This document shows positions 1-10,946 of a stretch of 64,000 nucleotides of DNA, piece by piece. The position numbers were made by a program, and so were the translations under genes. The notes under the pieces were generated by a model. That model was not told the DNA's origin, made no database searches, and saw only the letters and a program-made list of their open reading frames with translations. Where the stretch lies: NCBI RefSeq assembly GCF_016599715.1, contig NZ_CP067019.1:1984001-2048000 (forward strand), read 5' to 3'. Position 1 is the first letter of the stretch. Each line of letters begins with the position of its first letter. Source of the stretch: Acinetobacter sp. CS-2 (GTDB lineage: Bacteria; Pseudomonadota; Gammaproteobacteria; Pseudomonadales; Moraxellaceae).

Positions 1-638
1 CGCTGAATTGAAGCAATATTTAAGCGAGCTTCCCCCTCCTTCAGAACCGTGTTTAAACCCTGATTGCTTTCAAACTCTAAATCGCGCATCTGCATCTGGC
101 CCAACTTATCATTCACCATCATATTCGGAATTTGAAATTTTACATTCAACACATCGAATTGGTCATCTTTTGATTTGGCAAGCATTGTAAAAGTCATGGG
201 ATCAATGCGGGTTTGTACATCTGCATCATTTTTCTCATACACCGGAGTGACGAGTGAAGTGTGCATTCTTCCCAACCAATCAATTTTTGTTTGAACTATT
301 AACGGTTGCTTCAGTAAACGTTGGAAGGTTGTATCACCTTGTTTTAGGGAAATTTTTGATTGAATCTGATAGCCATTCCAGCTGCGCTTGATTTCATCTT
401 GCCCGCTGATCATCAGGATATCTTTAGGCTTACAGGGATCAAGAGTAAATTCCGCCGTCCAGTCGGCAGAACCCTGCATCGCGCCCATATTAAAATTTTT
501 ATACTGAATCGACATGAAATTTGATTTTTGAGATTGCTGATAATAGGAAGTTAAACTTTTGTCTGCATATAAATTCCCTCCTATGACCGCTGTTGCCAAT
601 ACCACAATGCTTCCCAGACCCCAAGTTAATTTTGACAT
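1..638 (-). CDS. DUF945 (YdgA-like) family protein, N-terminal part, cut by window edge
   Basis: The minus strand is open from an ATG at 638 down to base 1 without a stop, giving about 212 residues of a protein that continues outside the window. It begins MSKLTWGLGSIVVLATAVIG, an uncleaved or cleaved signal anchor with one hydrophobic segment at residues 4-20, followed by a polar beta-rich region containing a GGNLYADK-like junction. This layout (N-terminal anchor, then long periplasmic domain) fits the DUF945/YdgA family, whose molecular role is poorly known. The assignment is from overall resemblance, not from a catalytic motif. It reads away from clpB's terminator, convergent with nothing in the window. 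Confidence 0.65.
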   Translation of the reverse strand, partial: MSKLTWGLGSIVVLATAVIGGNLYADKSLTSYYQQSQKSNFMSIQYKNFNMGAMQGSADWTAEFTLDPCKPKDILMISGQDEIKRSWNGYQIQSKISLKQGDTTFQRLLKQPLIVQTKIDWLGRMHTSLVTPVYEKNDADVQTRIDPMTFTMLAKSKDDQFDVLNVKFQIPNMMVNDKLGQMQMRDLEFESNQGLNTVLKEGEARLNIASIQ

Positions 639-814
639 AGTATCTGCTCTAGATTTATATGTTTTTATTAAATAATAAGTATAAGTAATTTTTCAATAAA
701 AGATAATTATTTTTAATAATTAATAACTTATACACATAAAAAACCAAAAAAACTTTAAAAATTATGTCAATTTTTTACCTAAAATTTAACTTTTTCGACT
801 GAAATTGTCAGGCA

Positions 815-846
815 TAAAAAAACCTGGCCGAAGCCAGGTTTTTTTC
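815..846. terminator. Bidirectional intrinsic terminator after clpB
   Basis: An 8 bp perfect stem AACCTGGC/GCCAGGTT (821-828 and 833-840) with loop CGAA is flanked by an A run on the left and a T run on the right, so it can act on both strands. It lies 14 bases after the clpB stop. Confidence 0.85.
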
Positions 847-859
847 TATTTACAGCACA

Positions 860-3442
860 TTAACTTAATTTCATTTTTTCAAATTCAAGATGACCATTTT
901 CCCCTTTTACGAAAATGGTATCTCCTGGCAGAAAATCACCACTCAGGATTTTTTGCGCCAATGTATTTTCTACTTGTTGCTGGATAGCACGCTTCAATGG
1001 ACGTGCACCATATACCGGGTCAAAACCGGCATCAATCAACTGATCAAATGCAGTGTCATCCACTGAAAGACGCATGTCTTTTTCGCTGAGACGTGCACGT
1101 AAACGATCCAACTGGATATCGGCAATACCACGAATCTGGGCTTTCTTGAGTGAATGGAACACGACCAGCTCATCAATACGGTTAATAAATTCCGGACGGA
1201 AGTGTTGAGATACAGCCGCCATCACCACTGCACGAACTTCATCATCAGTTGCGTTATCGCCCAATTCACGGACATCTTGCGAACCCAGGTTTGAAGTCAG
1301 CACAATCACCGTATTTTTAAAGTCCACCACACGACCTTGCGAGTCGGTTAAGCGGCCATCATCCAGTACTTGCAGCAAGATATTAAATACGTCTGGATGT
1401 GCTTTCTCCACTTCATCAAACAACACTACGCTATAAGGTTTACGGCGTACCGCTTCAGTCAAGATACCGCCCTCTTCATAACCGACATACCCCGGAGGCG
1501 CACCCACCAAACGGCTGACCGAATGTTTCTCCATGAACTCACTCATATCAATACGCACCATGGCATCATCACTGTCAAACAGGAAGTTGGCCAAGGCTTT
1601 GGTCAATTCGGTTTTACCCACCCCGGTTGGTCCGAGGAACAGGAATGAACCACTTGGACGGTTCGGATCAGACAATCCTGCACGTGAACGACGCACCGCA
1701 TTGGATACCGCTACTACGGCTTCATCTTGCCCGACAACACGGTTATGCAGGAATTCTTCCATATGCAGCAATTTCTCGCGTTCACCTTGCAGCATTTTCG
1801 CTACAGGAATACCGGTTGCAGCACTGACCACTTCGGCAATTTCATTTTCCGTAACTTTGGTACGGATCAGTTTCGGTTCTTCACCATTTTCCTCAGCAAC
1901 CTCTTCTGCAGCAAGACGTTTTTGTAATTCAGGAATAACCCCGTATTGCAAACGACTGGCTTCTGCCAAGTCACCTTCACGCTGGGCTTTTTCAAATGCG
2001 GTACGCGCTTTATCAAGTTCAACTTGCGCTTGGCTGGTGCCTTCAACCAGTCGTTTTTCAGCAATCCACTGTTCTTCCAGATCACTGTATTCTTTCTGTA
2101 CTTCTTCGATCTGTTTTTCCAGATGGCTGACTTCTGCCTTGCTTACCGAATCTGCATCCTGTTTCACCGCTTCCAGCTGCATTTTCAATTGAATTAGGCG
2201 ACGATCCAAACGATCGAGTGGCTCAGGTTTGGAATCAATTTCCATTTTAATCCGCGAAGCTGCCTCATCAATCAGGTCAATGGCTTTATCGGGCAATTGA
2301 CGGTCAGTGATATAGCGGTGCGACATTTTCGCTGCGGCAATAATCGCTGAATCCAGAATCTGTACCCCGTGATGGGTCGCATATTTCTCTTTTAAGCCAC
2401 GCAGAATTGCAATAGTATCTTCAACGCTTGGTTCATCGACCAATACTTTTTGGAAACGGCGTTCCAGTGCAGCATCTTTTTCAATGAACTGGCGGTATTC
2501 ATCTAATGTGGTTGCACCAACACAGCGCAGCTCACCACGGGCCAATGCAGGTTTAAGCATATTGCCTGCATCCATGGCACCTTCGCCCTTACCTGCGCCC
2601 ACCAGGGTATGTAATTCATCAATGAAGAGGATGATTTCGCCTTCATGTTTGGCCAAATCTTTCAGAACTGCTTTTAATCGCTCTTCAAACTCACCGCGAT
2701 ATTTTGCACCAGCCAGCAATGAACCCAAGTCCAAAGATAAAACCCGTTTACCTTTCAGGCCTTCCGGAACTTCACCGTTGACAATGCGTTGTGCCAAGCC
2801 TTCCACAATTGCCGTTTTACCCACTCCAGGCTCGCCAATCAGTACCGGATTATTTTTGGTACGGCGTGACAAGACCTGAATGGTACGTCTGATTTCTTCA
2901 TCACGACCAATCACAGGGTCCAGTTTGCCGGACATGGCACGTTCAGTTAAGTCTATGGTGTATTTATTGAGTGAATCACGTTGATCTTCATGGGTATTAC
3001 TCATGACTTTTTCATCACCTCGAATTTTTTCAATCGCTTTGCGTAAGCTTTCAGTAGTTACGCCGACATTATTTAATAAAGTTTTGGTTGCACCGGTTTC
3101 CGCTAAAGCGAGTAGCACCCAGTCGGTAGATAAAAACTCATCCCCGGCTTTTTGGGCATAGCTGTCCGCCAGATTTAAAGCCCGTACCGCTTCAGGATTT
3201 AAGTTGATGTCCCCAGTTGGATTAGCGATGGTCGGCGCATCTTGAAGCGCTTGCTGCACTTTGGTTTGCAGATCACGTAGATTTGCTCCGGCTTGCTGAA
3301 ACAGGCTGATATTGGCAGGCTCTTCCAGTAACACCGATAAAATGTGAATACCTGAGATGGCAGTATGGTCTTTACCCATGGCCAGAGACTGAGCATCTGA
3401 TAAGGCTTGCTGCAAGCGATTTGTAAATTTTTCAAAACGCAT
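860..3442 (-). CDS. clpB: ATP-dependent chaperone ClpB
   Basis: ClpB is a cytosolic hexameric AAA+ disaggregase that works with DnaK/DnaJ to rescue aggregated proteins after heat stress. The 860-residue product matches the family's usual length (857 in E. coli). Visible parts in order: Clp N-domain repeats (about 1-145), first AAA module with Walker A GEPGVGKT near residue 203 and Walker B LFIDELH, a long charged middle coiled coil (about 410-530), second AAA module with Walker A GPTGVGKT, the GYVGYEEGG pore-loop region and a C-terminal D2-small domain. Start [14 protein letters not shown] is the family start. The gene stands alone with a terminator directly behind it. I saw no clear sigma-32 promoter in the AT-rich upstream stretch. 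Confidence 0.98.
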   Translation of the reverse strand: MRFEKFTNRLQQALSDAQSLAMGKDHTAISGIHILSVLLEEPANISLFQQAGANLRDLQTKVQQALQDAPTIANPTGDINLNPEAVRALNLADSYAQKAGDEFLSTDWVLLALAETGATKTLLNNVGVTTESLRKAIEKIRGDEKVMSNTHEDQRDSLNKYTIDLTERAMSGKLDPVIGRDEEIRRTIQVLSRRTKNNPVLIGEPGVGKTAIVEGLAQRIVNGEVPEGLKGKRVLSLDLGSLLAGAKYRGEFEERLKAVLKDLAKHEGEIILFIDELHTLVGAGKGEGAMDAGNMLKPALARGELRCVGATTLDEYRQFIEKDAALERRFQKVLVDEPSVEDTIAILRGLKEKYATHHGVQILDSAIIAAAKMSHRYITDRQLPDKAIDLIDEAASRIKMEIDSKPEPLDRLDRRLIQLKMQLEAVKQDADSVSKAEVSHLEKQIEEVQKEYSDLEEQWIAEKRLVEGTSQAQVELDKARTAFEKAQREGDLAEASRLQYGVIPELQKRLAAEEVAEENGEEPKLIRTKVTENEIAEVVSAATGIPVAKMLQGEREKLLHMEEFLHNRVVGQDEAVVAVSNAVRRSRAGLSDPNRPSGSFLFLGPTGVGKTELTKALANFLFDSDDAMVRIDMSEFMEKHSVSRLVGAPPGYVGYEEGGILTEAVRRKPYSVVLFDEVEKAHPDVFNILLQVLDDGRLTDSQGRVVDFKNTVIVLTSNLGSQDVRELGDNATDDEVRAVVMAAVSQHFRPEFINRIDELVVFHSLKKAQIRGIADIQLDRLRARLSEKDMRLSVDDTAFDQLIDAGFDPVYGARPLKRAIQQQVENTLAQKILSGDFLPGDTIFVKGENGHLEFEKMKLS

Positions 3443-3626
3443 TCTTATTTTTCCTCACAACAAATTTTGTACTTGGATAATAGATGGGAATGGCTTGATA
3501 TTTTTCAATAACATTTTTAAAAAATATTTTTAATTTTCAACAACTAAACCAAATTAATATAAAGCTTGGATGTTAGTTATAATATGGGTGTTTAAGCTAA
3601 TTTTTTCAAGCATATTGTAATTATTT

Positions 3627-3803
3627 ATGTATGAAATTCTCTTCCCTAGGCATTTTGTATCTTTTAATAAGGAATCATCAAAGCTTTTAAAAAACTATTG
3701 TGATTATGAATACATCAATCAGCTTGATGAATATTCTAGAAATGCATGTTTAGAGGACAGGATTCATCAAAAGTATAATGGGTTACTGTTGAATCCCTCT
3801 TAG
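3627..3803 (+). CDS. Hypothetical 58-residue protein (uncertain)
   Basis: An ATG-started frame of 58 codons lies in the otherwise empty interval between clpB and the OsmC gene. The product begins MYEILFPRHFVSFNKES and is mixed charged and aromatic with two cysteines; it has no signal peptide or membrane segment. There is no good Shine-Dalgarno sequence in front. I do not recognise it. The rest of this roughly 450-base gap is AT-rich and shows only the terminator of the OsmC gene. It may be a real small gene or chance. Confidence 0.25.
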   Translation: MYEILFPRHFVSFNKESSKLLKNYCDYEYINQLDEYSRNACLEDRIHQKYNGLLLNPS

Positions 3804-3846
3804 AGTGAAATGCGTTTTTACTTTATACCTTTTTAATTGTGATGCA

Positions 3847-3881
3847 GAATAAAAAATGGCAATCCAAAAATGGATTGCCAT
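3847..3881 (-). terminator. Intrinsic terminator of the OsmC gene
   Basis: An 11 bp perfect stem (3856-3866 with 3871-3881, loop AAAA) is followed on the minus strand by a run of six T, ten bases after the OsmC stop codon. Confidence 0.85.
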
Positions 3882-3891
3882 CTGGATTTCA

Positions 3892-4314
3892 TTATTCAAC
3901 TTCAATAATTTCAAAATCGTGGCTAATTTCCACCCCACCATCCGATAACATTTTGCTTGCAGAACAGTATTTTTCAGCTGAAAGTTCAACTGCTTTAGCG
4001 ACCTGTTTTTCTTTGACTGCTTTACCCGTTACCACAAAATGTAAATGGATTTTGGTAAACACGGCTGGGATGCTATCCGCACGTTCAGCTTTGAGCTGAC
4101 ATACAACATCCGTCACATCTTGGCGAGATTTCTTTAAAATAGTCACAATATCAAAGGAAGCACAGCCACCAAGTCCCATTAATATCAACTCCATAGGACG
4201 TGGTCCACGGTTTTGACCACCATATGCCTCGGCCCCATCCATTACAATTTGGTGACCACTTTCCGATTTTGCTTCAAAAGCAACATTCTCTAGCCAATGA
4301 ACGCTTGTTTGCAT
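3892..4314 (-). CDS. OsmC family protein (YhfA-like)
   Basis: A 140-residue member of the OsmC/Ohr superfamily, thiol-dependent peroxide-handling proteins of the cytosol. The family's two redox-active cysteines are visible in GLGGCASFD (about residue 51) and EKYCSASK (about residue 117), and the RPMELILMGLGG segment is typical. It is more like E. coli YhfA than true Ohr. The gene is divergent from crp/vfr, the same neighbourhood yhfA has beside crp in E. coli, so the pairing is old. Substrate and physiological role are not known for this subfamily; I infer a peroxide or thiol function only from the fold and cysteines. Confidence 0.88.
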   Translation of the reverse strand: MQTSVHWLENVAFEAKSESGHQIVMDGAEAYGGQNRGPRPMELILMGLGGCASFDIVTILKKSRQDVTDVVCQLKAERADSIPAVFTKIHLHFVVTGKAVKEKQVAKAVELSAEKYCSASKMLSDGGVEISHDFEIIEVE

Positions 4315-4461
4315 TGCAACTACCTGAAAAAAACTATAAATTTACGACGTACCTGTACACTAACATAAATTGAGTTGATAAGGAATTTCAGCTCTTCTGT
4401 GTGACAAGTTCACTTTAGGTCTTGTGCGATCTATTAATTATCCATATTCGGAACCGTTAGC

Positions 4462-5169
4462 ATGACTTCAAACTTTTCACAACTTAGCACTGATGCGCTG
4501 TCTCCTGGTCAACTCCCTGAGTCAGTAAAAGCATTATTAAAACGTGCATATATAAATCGTTATCCAAAACGCACTGCAATTGTAGATGCAGGCTCAGAAT
4601 CAAAATCGCTTTATTTGATTTTAAAAGGTTCAGTATCCATTATTTTACGTGAAGATGATGATCGTGAAATTGTGGTTGCCTATTTGAATGCTGGAGACTT
4701 TTTTGGGGAAATGGGTCTTTTTGAAGCAAATCCACAACGTACTGCAGAAGTTCGTACACGTGACGTATGTGAAATTGCCGAAATCACCTATGAAAACTTC
4801 CACGAATTAAGCAAACAGTATCCAGACCTGAGCTATGCCGTATTTGCCCAGCTTGTACGTCGCTTAAAAAATACCACTCGTAAAGTGACTGACCTGGCAT
4901 TTATTGATGTATCTGGCCGTATTGCACGCTGCCTGATTGACCTGTCTTCTCAACCAGAAGCCATGATTTTACCGAATGGACGTCAAATCCGTATTACCCG
5001 TCAGGAAATTGGCCGTATTGTTGGTTGTTCCCGTGAAATGGTCGGTCGTGTCCTCAAAACACTGGAAGAACAAGGCATGATCCAGACTGATGGTAAAGCC
5101 ATCCTGATTTATGATGTTTCTGCTGAAGATAGCAATGCAGCTTTAGAAGACGAGGATGATGAAGAATAA
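4462..5169 (+). CDS. vfr: CRP/Vfr-type cAMP-responsive transcription regulator
   Basis: A 235-residue global regulator of the CRP-FNR family. The N-terminal cyclic-nucleotide domain (about 25-140) carries the GDFFGEMGLFE and PQRTAEVR phosphate-binding cassette that CRP/Vfr proteins use for cAMP. A dimerisation helix follows, then a winged HTH (about 170-225) with RQEIGRIVGCSREMVGRVLK, close to the DNA-reading helix of E. coli CRP and Pseudomonas Vfr. The very acidic C-terminal tail (EDSNAALEDEDDEE) is longer than in CRP and is characteristic of the Acinetobacter form. It is divergent from the OsmC gene with about 150 bases between them. A terminator follows the stop. Confidence 0.93.
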   Translation: MTSNFSQLSTDALSPGQLPESVKALLKRAYINRYPKRTAIVDAGSESKSLYLILKGSVSIILREDDDREIVVAYLNAGDFFGEMGLFEANPQRTAEVRTRDVCEIAEITYENFHELSKQYPDLSYAVFAQLVRRLKNTTRKVTDLAFIDVSGRIARCLIDLSSQPEAMILPNGRQIRITRQEIGRIVGCSREMVGRVLKTLEEQGMIQTDGKAILIYDVSAEDSNAALEDEDDEE

Positions 5170-5190
5170 GTTTTCTTCCATTCACCATAA

Positions 5191-5217
5191 AAGCAAATCC
5201 TAAGATTTGCTTTTTTT
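5191..5217 (+). terminator. Intrinsic terminator of crp/vfr
   Basis: Nine base-pair stem AAGCAAATC/GATTTGCTT (5191-5199, 5204-5212) with a four-base loop, followed by T residues. Confidence 0.85.
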
Positions 5218-5354
5218 ATGTCCGTAATTTGCAACCTGTTCTTTTTAAATTTTTTATGACAACTTTAAAACAATTCATGATTTAACCCTGATGCAAAAAT
5301 CAGTTAGCCTAATGCACAATGTTAAACTTGATAAAAATTAAGGGATCAACCTCT

Positions 5355-6404
5355 ATGCAACTCAAATCTTTAGCCAATACCGGGATTCTTGTGCCTGAAA
5401 TTTGTTTAGGCACCATGACCTTTGGTGAACAAAATACCCAGGCAGAGGCCTTTCAACAGCTTGAATATGCTCTGGATCAGGGGTTGTTTTTTTGGGATAC
5501 CGCAGAAATGTATCCGGTCCCACCAAAACCTGAGACTCAAGGAGCAACAGAAACCATCCTGGGCAACTGGATTGCACAACGTGGTCAGCGTGACCAGCTG
5601 TTCATTGCCTCAAAAATCGCCGGTCCCTCACAAGGCGGCAGCCATATCCGTGATGGCCAAACACGCTTTACTGCAGCTGAGATTAGCTCGGCAATCGATG
5701 GCTCGTTAAAACGCCTGCAGAGTGATTATATTGACCTGTATCAATTGCATTGGCCACAACGTCCAACCAATTTCTTCGGAAAATTGGGTTATGGCAATAC
5801 AGAAGCGCACAATCAACAGCAAGTCACTGCCTTAGAAGAAACCTTAAGCGCCTTAAGTGATGAAATTAAAAAAGGCCGTATCCGTTATATTGGGCTGTCC
5901 AATGAAACCCCGTGGGGAACTTTAAAATTTTTACATCTGGCTGAAAAGTTAGGCCTGAAAAAATTTGTCAGCGTACAAAATCCGTATAGCCTGTTGAACC
6001 GGACTTATGAAATTGGCATGTCTGAAATTGCCCATTATGAAAATGTCGGCTTACTTGCCTATTCCCCTTTAGCCTTTGGTTACTTGACAGGTAAATTCCG
6101 TCATGGTGCTCGTCCAGCCAATGCACGGGTCAGCTTATTTTCCCGTTTTAGCCGCTATAGCAATCCTGAAAGTGAATGGGCAACTGAACAGTATGCTCAG
6201 CTTGCAGAGCGACATGGCTTAACCCCAACCCAACTGGCATTGGCATTTATTAAGCAGCAGTTCTTTGTCACCAGTACCATTATTGGCGCAACCAACCTGG
6301 ATCAACTGAAAGAAAATATTCAGGCTTTTGACATTGATTTATCAGCAGAAGTTTTACAGGGCATTGAAGATATTCACCGCAAGCAGCCGAATCCAGCGCC
6401 CTAA
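5355..6404 (+). CDS. tas: Aldo/keto reductase, Tas type
   Basis: NADP(H)-dependent aldo/keto reductase of the Tas subfamily, cytosolic, native substrate unknown; E. coli Tas can complement a tyrosine auxotroph. I place the start at the ATG at 5355 (MQLKSLANTG), which matches the family N-terminus and is preceded by AAGGGA; an earlier in-frame ATG at 5319 would add 12 unlikely residues. The 349-residue length fits (346 in E. coli). Diagnostic Tas motifs are all present: GTMTFGEQN, the catalytic-Tyr segment AEMYPVPPKPETQG, ASKIAGPS, LHWPQRPTN and IQ/VQNPYSLLNR. The barrel is complete. It stands alone between crp and a convergent M48 protease gene. Confidence 0.95.
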   Translation: MQLKSLANTGILVPEICLGTMTFGEQNTQAEAFQQLEYALDQGLFFWDTAEMYPVPPKPETQGATETILGNWIAQRGQRDQLFIASKIAGPSQGGSHIRDGQTRFTAAEISSAIDGSLKRLQSDYIDLYQLHWPQRPTNFFGKLGYGNTEAHNQQQVTALEETLSALSDEIKKGRIRYIGLSNETPWGTLKFLHLAEKLGLKKFVSVQNPYSLLNRTYEIGMSEIAHYENVGLLAYSPLAFGYLTGKFRHGARPANARVSLFSRFSRYSNPESEWATEQYAQLAERHGLTPTQLALAFIKQQFFVTSTIIGATNLDQLKENIQAFDIDLSAEVLQGIEDIHRKQPNPAP

Positions 6405-6438
6405 TTTCATTTTAAGCACTGATTTAAAATGAAATTAG
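6401..6438. repeat. 15 bp perfect inverted repeat at the tas stop codon
   Basis: The two arms (6401-6415 and 6424-6438, loop of 8) are perfectly complementary and the TAA stop of tas lies inside the left arm. There is no T run after it, so it is not a standard intrinsic terminator; it may protect the mRNA 3' end or stop transcription weakly. An 18 bp perfect palindrome (CTCAGAATATATTCTGAG) follows at 6499-6516. Confidence 0.6.
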
Positions 6439-6551
6439 AAAAGTTAAAGCTTTATATTCGATCACTTCGAAATTATGGACACCATCTTCCCTTGCGCACT
6501 CAGAATATATTCTGAGGATGCTCATCCCCCATAGGAAGAGGGAGTAAAAGC

Positions 6552-6580
6552 AAAAAAGGATGCTATAGGCATCCTTTTTT
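6552..6580. terminator. Bidirectional terminator between tas and the M48 protease gene
   Basis: A 12 bp stem (6552-6563 with 6569-6580), six A on one side and six T on the other, core GGATGC/GCATCC, loop of five, lies between two converging genes and serves both. Confidence 0.85.
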
Positions 6581-6596
6581 ATGAATAAAACAACAA

Positions 6597-7373
6597 TTAG
6601 CGTCTGTTATAAATAGCTTGAGCTGCAGGCAAGTTTTTACGCATTGCTTCGATACGCTGACCATTTGAAGGGTGAGTCGACAGGAATGATGTACCACCTG
6701 CACCTTCTAACTTGTTCATTTTTTCCCAAAGGGTAATCGCGGCTTGCGGGTTATAACCGGCACGTGCCATTAGCATTAAACCACCTTGGTCTGCACGGCT
6801 TTCAAGACTACGTGAATATGGCAAGCCCACACCCACTTGTGTGCCTAACTGAGCTGCTGCTGCACCCAATTGACCGACATTATTGCCTGCATAGCCTAAA
6901 CCAATGTTTAAAGCTAGGTCAGTTAAAGCTTGTGCACCAATTTTTTGTTTGGAATGTTCTTCCAGGGCATGCACCATTTCATGACCCATCACAGCTGCAA
7001 TTTCAGCATCGGTCAGATTAAGTTTATTCACAATACCAGTGTAAAACACCACTTTACCCCCTGGTGCCACATAAGCATTAATCTGGTCTGATTTCAGCAC
7101 AGCCAATTGCCAGTCAAACTTTTGGCCTGTCTGGTTGATTTGATCACCATAAGGTTTTAGACGTAAAAATACCGAATTAATTCGCTTATAAGTGGTAGAT
7201 GAAGTATCTAAGGTTTTATTGGCACTTGCTTCCTGAACAGTTTTATTAAAGCCCTGCGCAGCAGTAACATTTAATGTGGATGAATCTGCCCCAGCCATAT
7301 CCGCTACAGTGGTACAACCTGAAATAGTGATTACACTCGCTGCACACAAACTTAAAATCAGCTTGCTGTTCAT
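6597..7373 (-). CDS. M48 family zinc metalloprotease, lipoprotein (LoiP/YggG-like)
   Basis: A 258-residue secreted lipoprotein protease. Residues 1-20 form a lipoprotein signal peptide ending ISGC, with Cys20 the predicted lipidated residue. The gluzincin active site HEMVH is at 131-135 with the third zinc ligand Glu191 in SLESRAD, and STHPSNGQRIEAMR near the C-terminus is the usual M48 tail. There is no TPR domain, so it resembles LoiP/YggG rather than BepA. Family members act in outer membrane protein quality control in the periplasm; the exact substrate here is inferred, not shown. Confidence 0.9.
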   Translation of the reverse strand: MNSKLILSLCAASVITISGCTTVADMAGADSSTLNVTAAQGFNKTVQEASANKTLDTSSTTYKRINSVFLRLKPYGDQINQTGQKFDWQLAVLKSDQINAYVAPGGKVVFYTGIVNKLNLTDAEIAAVMGHEMVHALEEHSKQKIGAQALTDLALNIGLGYAGNNVGQLGAAAAQLGTQVGVGLPYSRSLESRADQGGLMLMARAGYNPQAAITLWEKMNKLEGAGGTSFLSTHPSNGQRIEAMRKNLPAAQAIYNRR

Positions 7374-7486
7374 TATAATAATCTCCGCCTTAAAACTAGA
7401 TATCTCTTTTCAGGAGATTATATGAAATAGTGAATAATCTTTAAATTGATATTCTCTTCACAATCATATCATTTATGTAAACAAGG

Positions 7487-7798
7487 TCATTTAAGAAATT
7501 GAAAACTAAGCCAATAAAGCAAACATAAAACATTTAGCCCCAAGTATATCTGGGAAAGGGGTTTAATTTTCTGTTCCAGTTGTTCATTTTTGCGCTTAAA
7601 AAATAAAAATGCATTTTGAATCAGAACAATGGGGACCAGAATACAGGCAATGATAACGCTTAATCCAATAAGTGCTGCATTAATAATGGCGGGATCTTGT
7701 GTTTGTGCCTGAATAACCAGCATGGCAATGGTCGGTGCCCCACCCATTGCAAACAGTAATGAATAAAACATCGTCGCTGATATATTTTTATGCATCAT
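7487..7798 (-). CDS. Small three-helix membrane protein, function unknown
   Basis: About 103 residues with three hydrophobic segments (roughly 8-30, 38-62 and 82-100) separated by a short charged stretch (FFKRKNEQLEQK). The frame extends back to a TTG at 7804, but AAGG at 7805-7808 sits six bases before the ATG at 7798, which I take as the start. I do not recognise the family. It lies between the M48 protease gene and purA on the same strand, with a terminator separating it from purA. Confidence 0.6.
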   Translation of the reverse strand: MMHKNISATMFYSLLFAMGGAPTIAMLVIQAQTQDPAIINAALIGLSVIIACILVPIVLIQNAFLFFKRKNEQLEQKIKPLSQIYLGLNVLCLLYWLSFQFLK

Positions 7799-7935
7799 GC
7801 ACAACCTTGTATTTCTTTTATATTTAACATTCTAGCAAGCGCAAATAAATTAAACAGTATTCTCTGATGCAACTTTAGTCGGGCAAAACAGTCTGCATAC
7901 TGGTCGTAGATATATTTTCCAAATGAAATGGACAA

Positions 7936-7963
7936 AAAAAGCCTCGCAAATGCGAGGCTTTTT
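7936..7963. terminator. Intrinsic terminator after purA
   Basis: Stem GCCTCGC/GCGAGGC (7941-7947, 7952-7958), loop AAAT, flanked by A and T runs, 23 bases past the purA stop. Confidence 0.88.
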
Positions 7964-7985
7964 GTACATCTTAATTCTTGGCAGA

Positions 7986-9320
<1,335 letters not shown>

Positions 9321-9374
9321 TCATGCTGTTAAAATTGAAAACTTGAATCAGTGACTCAATACTGATTCAGGTCA

Positions 9375-10541
9375 TTAAATCTGTTCGACTTTCCATTCCC
9401 CTGCTACATTCACCAATTGGTGAGTCGCAAACGGAATTGAGTTTAAATCGTCATTGCCTAATAACTGAATAACACTTAAGCCTTGTGCACGCAGAGCAGC
9501 AATTGCATCCAGTAATGCTTTGTCTGTCCCTTTCGGTGCAACCACTTTTTGAACTTGCTTGAACTGACCTGCACTGAGTGCATATAAGTCACAAGAGAAG
9601 CCTGTTGCAGGACGCGCACGCCCGAAATGTTCACCAATACCGTCATAACGACCGCCTTGAGCCAGGGGTGCTGCACGGTTTGGTGCATAGACGGCATACA
9701 TTAAACCGGTGTGGTAGTGATATGAACGAAGCTCTACAACATCAATACCAATATGCAAGTCTGGCCAACGTGCCTGAATTTCAGACCGTGTGGTTTTTAC
9801 TGCGTCAAATGCCTGTTTGAATGCCGGGTCTGCAATAATTTCAGCACTCAGGTTGGCTTCTAAAGCATCTAAATCACTTGAATAACGACCCAGTGCATAA
9901 AAATCTGCACCAAATTTTAATTCCTGTGTAAATTCAGCAAGTTCAGGCAATGCTTTACGTTGATAAAGATCCGAAAGCTGACTTTCTTCCGCCTTGCTTA
10001 AACCAGCATGTTTAACCAGACTACGGAATAAGCCGACATGACCTAAATCCAGATGGATGCCATCTACAAAACTTGCTGTTTTTAATAAGTTAAGCATCAC
10101 GTCAATCATTTCGACGTCAGCATCAATACTGTCTGAACCAAAAAGTTCCGCACCCAGTTGCAGCGGTGCACGCGTGGTATTAAAACCTTGAGGTTTGGTG
10201 TGTAAAACCGTGCCAGCGTAGCAATAGCGCGCTACGCCTTCGACCGGATGTACATGCGCATCGATACGGGCCACTTGCGGTGTCATATCGGCACGCACAC
10301 CAAGTAAACGACCAGAGAGCTGGTCGATGACTTTAAAAGTGGCCAAGTCTAAATCTTGATTCGATTCTGAGAGAGAAGAAAGAGATTCGATGTATTCGAT
10401 AAATGGCGTGTACACCAGCTGATAACCTCGAGATGCGAGGAAATCCAATGCTTCACGGCGCAAAGCTTCAATTACTTGCGCTTGTTCTGGTAATACATCA
10501 GCTACACCATCAGGTAATAACCATGTCTCTGAAATGGGCAT
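9375..10541 (-). CDS. hisZ: ATP phosphoribosyltransferase regulatory subunit HisZ
   Basis: HisZ is a catalytically inactive paralogue of histidyl-tRNA synthetase that pairs with short-form HisG to make the active, histidine-sensitive first enzyme of histidine biosynthesis. The 388-residue protein has the class II synthetase fold signatures (GYQLVYTPFIEYIES, GVRADMTPQVARI) but ends well before the anticodon-binding region of HisRS. Its start MPISETWLLPDGVADVLPEQA is typical. It precedes purA. A minus-strand intrinsic terminator hairpin lies in its 5' leader about 45 bases before the start codon, hinting at attenuation (listed separately). Confidence 0.95.
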   Translation of the reverse strand: MPISETWLLPDGVADVLPEQAQVIEALRREALDFLASRGYQLVYTPFIEYIESLSSLSESNQDLDLATFKVIDQLSGRLLGVRADMTPQVARIDAHVHPVEGVARYCYAGTVLHTKPQGFNTTRAPLQLGAELFGSDSIDADVEMIDVMLNLLKTASFVDGIHLDLGHVGLFRSLVKHAGLSKAEESQLSDLYQRKALPELAEFTQELKFGADFYALGRYSSDLDALEANLSAEIIADPAFKQAFDAVKTTRSEIQARWPDLHIGIDVVELRSYHYHTGLMYAVYAPNRAAPLAQGGRYDGIGEHFGRARPATGFSCDLYALSAGQFKQVQKVVAPKGTDKALLDAIAALRAQGLSVIQLLGNDDLNSIPFATHQLVNVAGEWKVEQI

Positions 10542-10583
10542 GTTGTAAACCTAAATACTTGTCAGCGCGGAAGTAATCCGCAT

Positions 10584-10609
10584 AAAAAAATCGGGAGCAC
10601 ACCCGATTT
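10584..10609 (-). terminator. Terminator-like hairpin in the hisZ leader
   Basis: An 8 bp stem (10588-10595 with 10602-10609, loop of six) is followed on the minus strand by seven T. It points in the same direction as hisZ and ends about 42 bases before its ATG. It could end transcription from the upstream 10947-11279 gene or act as a leader attenuator. The rest of the 10542-10946 gap shows no gene. Confidence 0.7.
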
Positions 10610-10946
10610 CTCCTAGTCTAGCACGATCACTTTAGCTGTGCACATGACTTTTTGCAGATTTGTTCGTTTTTTACCAACTAATTTATGCCGTTTAAAAAAC
10701 TGAATCAGCTGAATCATTCACGATTGATCAGTACTCTCGCAAATTCAACCATTATAAAATAAAAAATACTGAAATCCGCTAAAACAGCAAACGCCAATCC
10801 AGACTATTTGTACAAAGCCATTCTTCCAAAAAAACCAGTGACGAGTCAGGCCCTTTTTATAGCAACGTTTCCAAAGCTAGTTTAGTCGCATATGCTGAAA
10901 GATCGCTCTATAGCTGCTTTAAGAATACGATAAGCTCACCTTAAAA

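Noticed and set aside
1533..2192. 219-codon plus-strand frame inside clpB
   Set aside because: Antisense shadow of clpB's regular codon pattern.
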